In this document: positions 6,177 to 7,023 of the stretch, piece after piece | How the letters are laid out: every line of letters starts with the position of its first letter | Numbering within the stretch: the first letter of the stretch is position 1 | DNA from: Nitrospirota bacterium | GTDB lineage: Bacteria > Nitrospirota > Nitrospiria > Nitrospirales > UBA8639 | Reading direction: 5' to 3' | Length of the DNA stretch: 7,023 bases | Assembly: GCA_029881175.1 (NCBI GenBank) | Contig: JAOUNC010000149.1 | Span: 1-7,023, forward strand | Notes under the pieces: generated by a model | What the model saw: the letters and a program-made list of their open reading frames with translations, nothing else | What the model was told of the DNA's origin: nothing | Databases searched by the model: none | Made by a program: the position numbers and the translations under genes

Positions 6177-6474
6177 CTACCCCATCTTCATTTCGATTCC
6201 ATCATCGTATGGCTGAGATGACGAACGTGCTTCTTCCGAATGGGAGAGGGAACCTTTGGAGTGACTGAAGGTCTTGGCCTCTGGCTGAAGGCTTTCTCCT
6301 CCATTGGCCCTCTTATTTCCAGACCATCTTCGTCGCTAAGCTATTGTTTATTTTGATATTTTCAATATTCTCTCTCTAGGAATACCAATTGCATTACCTC
6401 CCATTATCATAAATTTTTGTACAAAAACATACTTATCATGAACCCAAGACCGTTTAAAAATATATGTGTTCCAC
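6177..6474. other. Intergenic region without a recognisable gene
   Basis: Between the marR promoter and the inverted repeat I see no credible protein gene. The frame on the minus strand from 6626 down to 6348 (GTG start, 92 codons) has no recognisable motif, crosses the inverted repeat and overlaps the receiver gene. The left half has mixed composition and holds the direct repeats at 6263-6295. From about 6345 to 6470 the DNA is strongly AT-rich, as expected of promoter DNA for the receiver gene, but no -35/-10 pair with good spacing was found. Confidence 0.5.
6263..6295 (+). repeat. Pair of 13-bp imperfect direct repeats, 20-bp period
   Basis: GACTGAAGGTCTT (6263-6275) recurs as GGCTGAAGGCTTT (6283-6295), with 10 of 13 positions identical and starts 20 bp apart, about two helical turns. 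It lies in the marR/receiver intergenic region. Tandem sites at this spacing are used by many dimeric regulators, but two copies alone could be chance. Confidence 0.35.
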
Positions 6475-6564
6475 GGCGGAGGGACTGGTTCTAAGGAAGC
6501 TCGATTCTGTCCGCACCCGGAGTCTAGTTTCCCCATCAGCCACCTTCCCAATGGTCCCTCCGCC
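6475..6564 (+). repeat. Long inverted repeat able to fold into a nested hairpin, unassigned
   Basis: GGCGGAGGGAC (6475-6485) pairs exactly with GTCCCTCCGCC (6554-6564), extended by two G-U pairs in RNA. Inside, GGAAG (6495-6499) can pair with CTTCC (6544-6548), and TCCG (6510-6513) with CGGA (6518-6521) around a CACC loop. The 90-bp block is GC-rich and sits right after about 120 bp of strongly AT-rich DNA, ending 23 bp before the receiver gene start. It could be a 5'-leader RNA structure, a small RNA or a relic of a short mobile repeat. It is not a simple terminator, since no T-run follows. I do not recognise a known riboswitch consensus. Confidence 0.45.
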
Positions 6565-6587
6565 ACCATTTGACCAGAGCGGTATGG

Positions 6588-7023
6588 ATGGAAGCATTGC
6601 TCATGAAGACATTTGGCTTTTCTCACAAACCGCCACCCATTCGTTCCTCCTCACCGTCTGCGCAAGACCCTATTTTGCTTGTAGACGATGACCACCAGCA
6701 TCGCACCTGTCTCAAAGAATTTCTCCATCTACGAGGATATCGATGCCTGGAAGCCTGCCAGGGCAAGGAAGCGCTTGAGATGATTCGGCAAAAAGCCGTT
6801 TCCATGATTATTACTGATCAAAATATGCCGGAAATGGATGGACTCACTTTCATTCAACAGTTAAACCAAACCTTCCCGAATGAGGCACTTCCCATTTTTC
6901 TCATCACGGCCGAGCTTTCTCACACTGTACGCTTATGCGCCTTTAAGCATGGCGTCAATCGCGTCTTTGAAAAACCCTTGGACTTCCAAGAACTCTGCCA
7001 GGCTGTCGATTGGGTGATTAAAT
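6588..7023 (+). CDS. Response regulator receiver domain protein, N-terminal part (runs off the right edge)
   Basis: An open frame of 145 codons from the ATG at 6588 to the edge encodes a CheY-like receiver domain. After a roughly 26-residue basic, Pro/Ser-rich leader (MEALLMKTFG then HKPPPIRSSSPS) comes PILLVDDD with the acidic pocket (Asp33-Asp35), the phosphoacceptor Asp77 in IITDQNMPEMDG, Thr107 in FLITAE and Lys129 in FEKPLDF. These are the residues needed for phosphotransfer from a histidine kinase, so the domain should be functional. Two starts are possible: ATG 6588 (AGCGG 5 nt upstream) or ATG 6603 (GGAAG 8 nt upstream); the frame is closed by a TAG at 6525. Any output domain lies beyond the window, so it could be a stand-alone receiver, a DNA-binding regulator or part of a hybrid protein. 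It is divergent from marR. Confidence 0.88.
   Translation, partial: MEALLMKTFGFSHKPPPIRSSSPSAQDPILLVDDDHQHRTCLKEFLHLRGYRCLEACQGKEALEMIRQKAVSMIITDQNMPEMDGLTFIQQLNQTFPNEALPIFLITAELSHTVRLCAFKHGVNRVFEKPLDFQELCQAVDWVIK

Noticed and set aside
6475..6564. Miniature transposon with 11-bp terminal inverted repeats
   Set aside because: No target-site duplication is visible at the flanks (CCAC versus ACCA), and a second copy cannot be checked here.
6348..6626. 92-codon minus-strand frame
   Set aside because: GTG start without a good ribosome site, no recognisable motif, overlaps the receiver gene start and spans the GC-rich inverted repeat and AT-rich DNA; most likely non-coding.

Overview
The window carries a compact run of genes on the minus strand and one partial gene on the plus strand at the right edge. 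Base composition is moderate (about half G+C, judged by eye). Several genes have clear purine-rich Shine-Dalgarno sites, most gaps are short, and the genes are bacterial: a MarR regulator, a two-component receiver, an Fe-S fumarase and a glutathione-type reductase. A Gram-negative, free-living bacterium fits. A Nitrospirota-like or proteobacterial origin is a guess from overall gene flavour, not something the sequence proves. No phage, transposase, tRNA, rRNA or CRISPR array was seen.

Layout, right to left along the minus strand: a MarR-family regulator (5551-6099) has a palindrome-rich promoter/operator just upstream (about 6125-6176). After a 260-bp gap come two VOC (glyoxalase/extradiol dioxygenase fold) proteins (4844-5290 and 4323-4748), a pirin (3388-4266), a glutathionyl-hydroquinone reductase of the Xi GST class (2453-3391) whose ATG overlaps the pirin TGA, and a small SnoaL/NTF2-like protein (2051-2398). 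A 97-103 bp gap separates these from a class I [4Fe-4S] fumarase (286-1947) and, 13 bp further on, the N-terminal part of a SEC-C zinc-motif protein that leaves the window at position 1. On the plus strand a response-regulator receiver domain starts near 6588 and runs off the right edge. The roughly 490 bp between it and marR hold the marR promoter, a pair of 13-bp direct repeats and a GC-rich long inverted repeat (6475-6564) set in AT-rich DNA.

How the genes may work together (inference): the five genes downstream of marR resemble a detoxification set for quinones, catechols and related electrophiles. The hydroquinone reductase removes glutathione from quinone adducts, VOC proteins and the pirin are candidates for ring-opening or adduct-processing steps, and a MarR repressor is a usual aromatic or electrophile sensor. 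The pieces are known families. The combination, the changed thiol-binding motif in the reductase, the missing glutamate ligand in one VOC protein and the structured element before the receiver gene are the points worth a second look. Fumarase and the SEC-C protein look like a separate housekeeping unit that happens to lie downstream.
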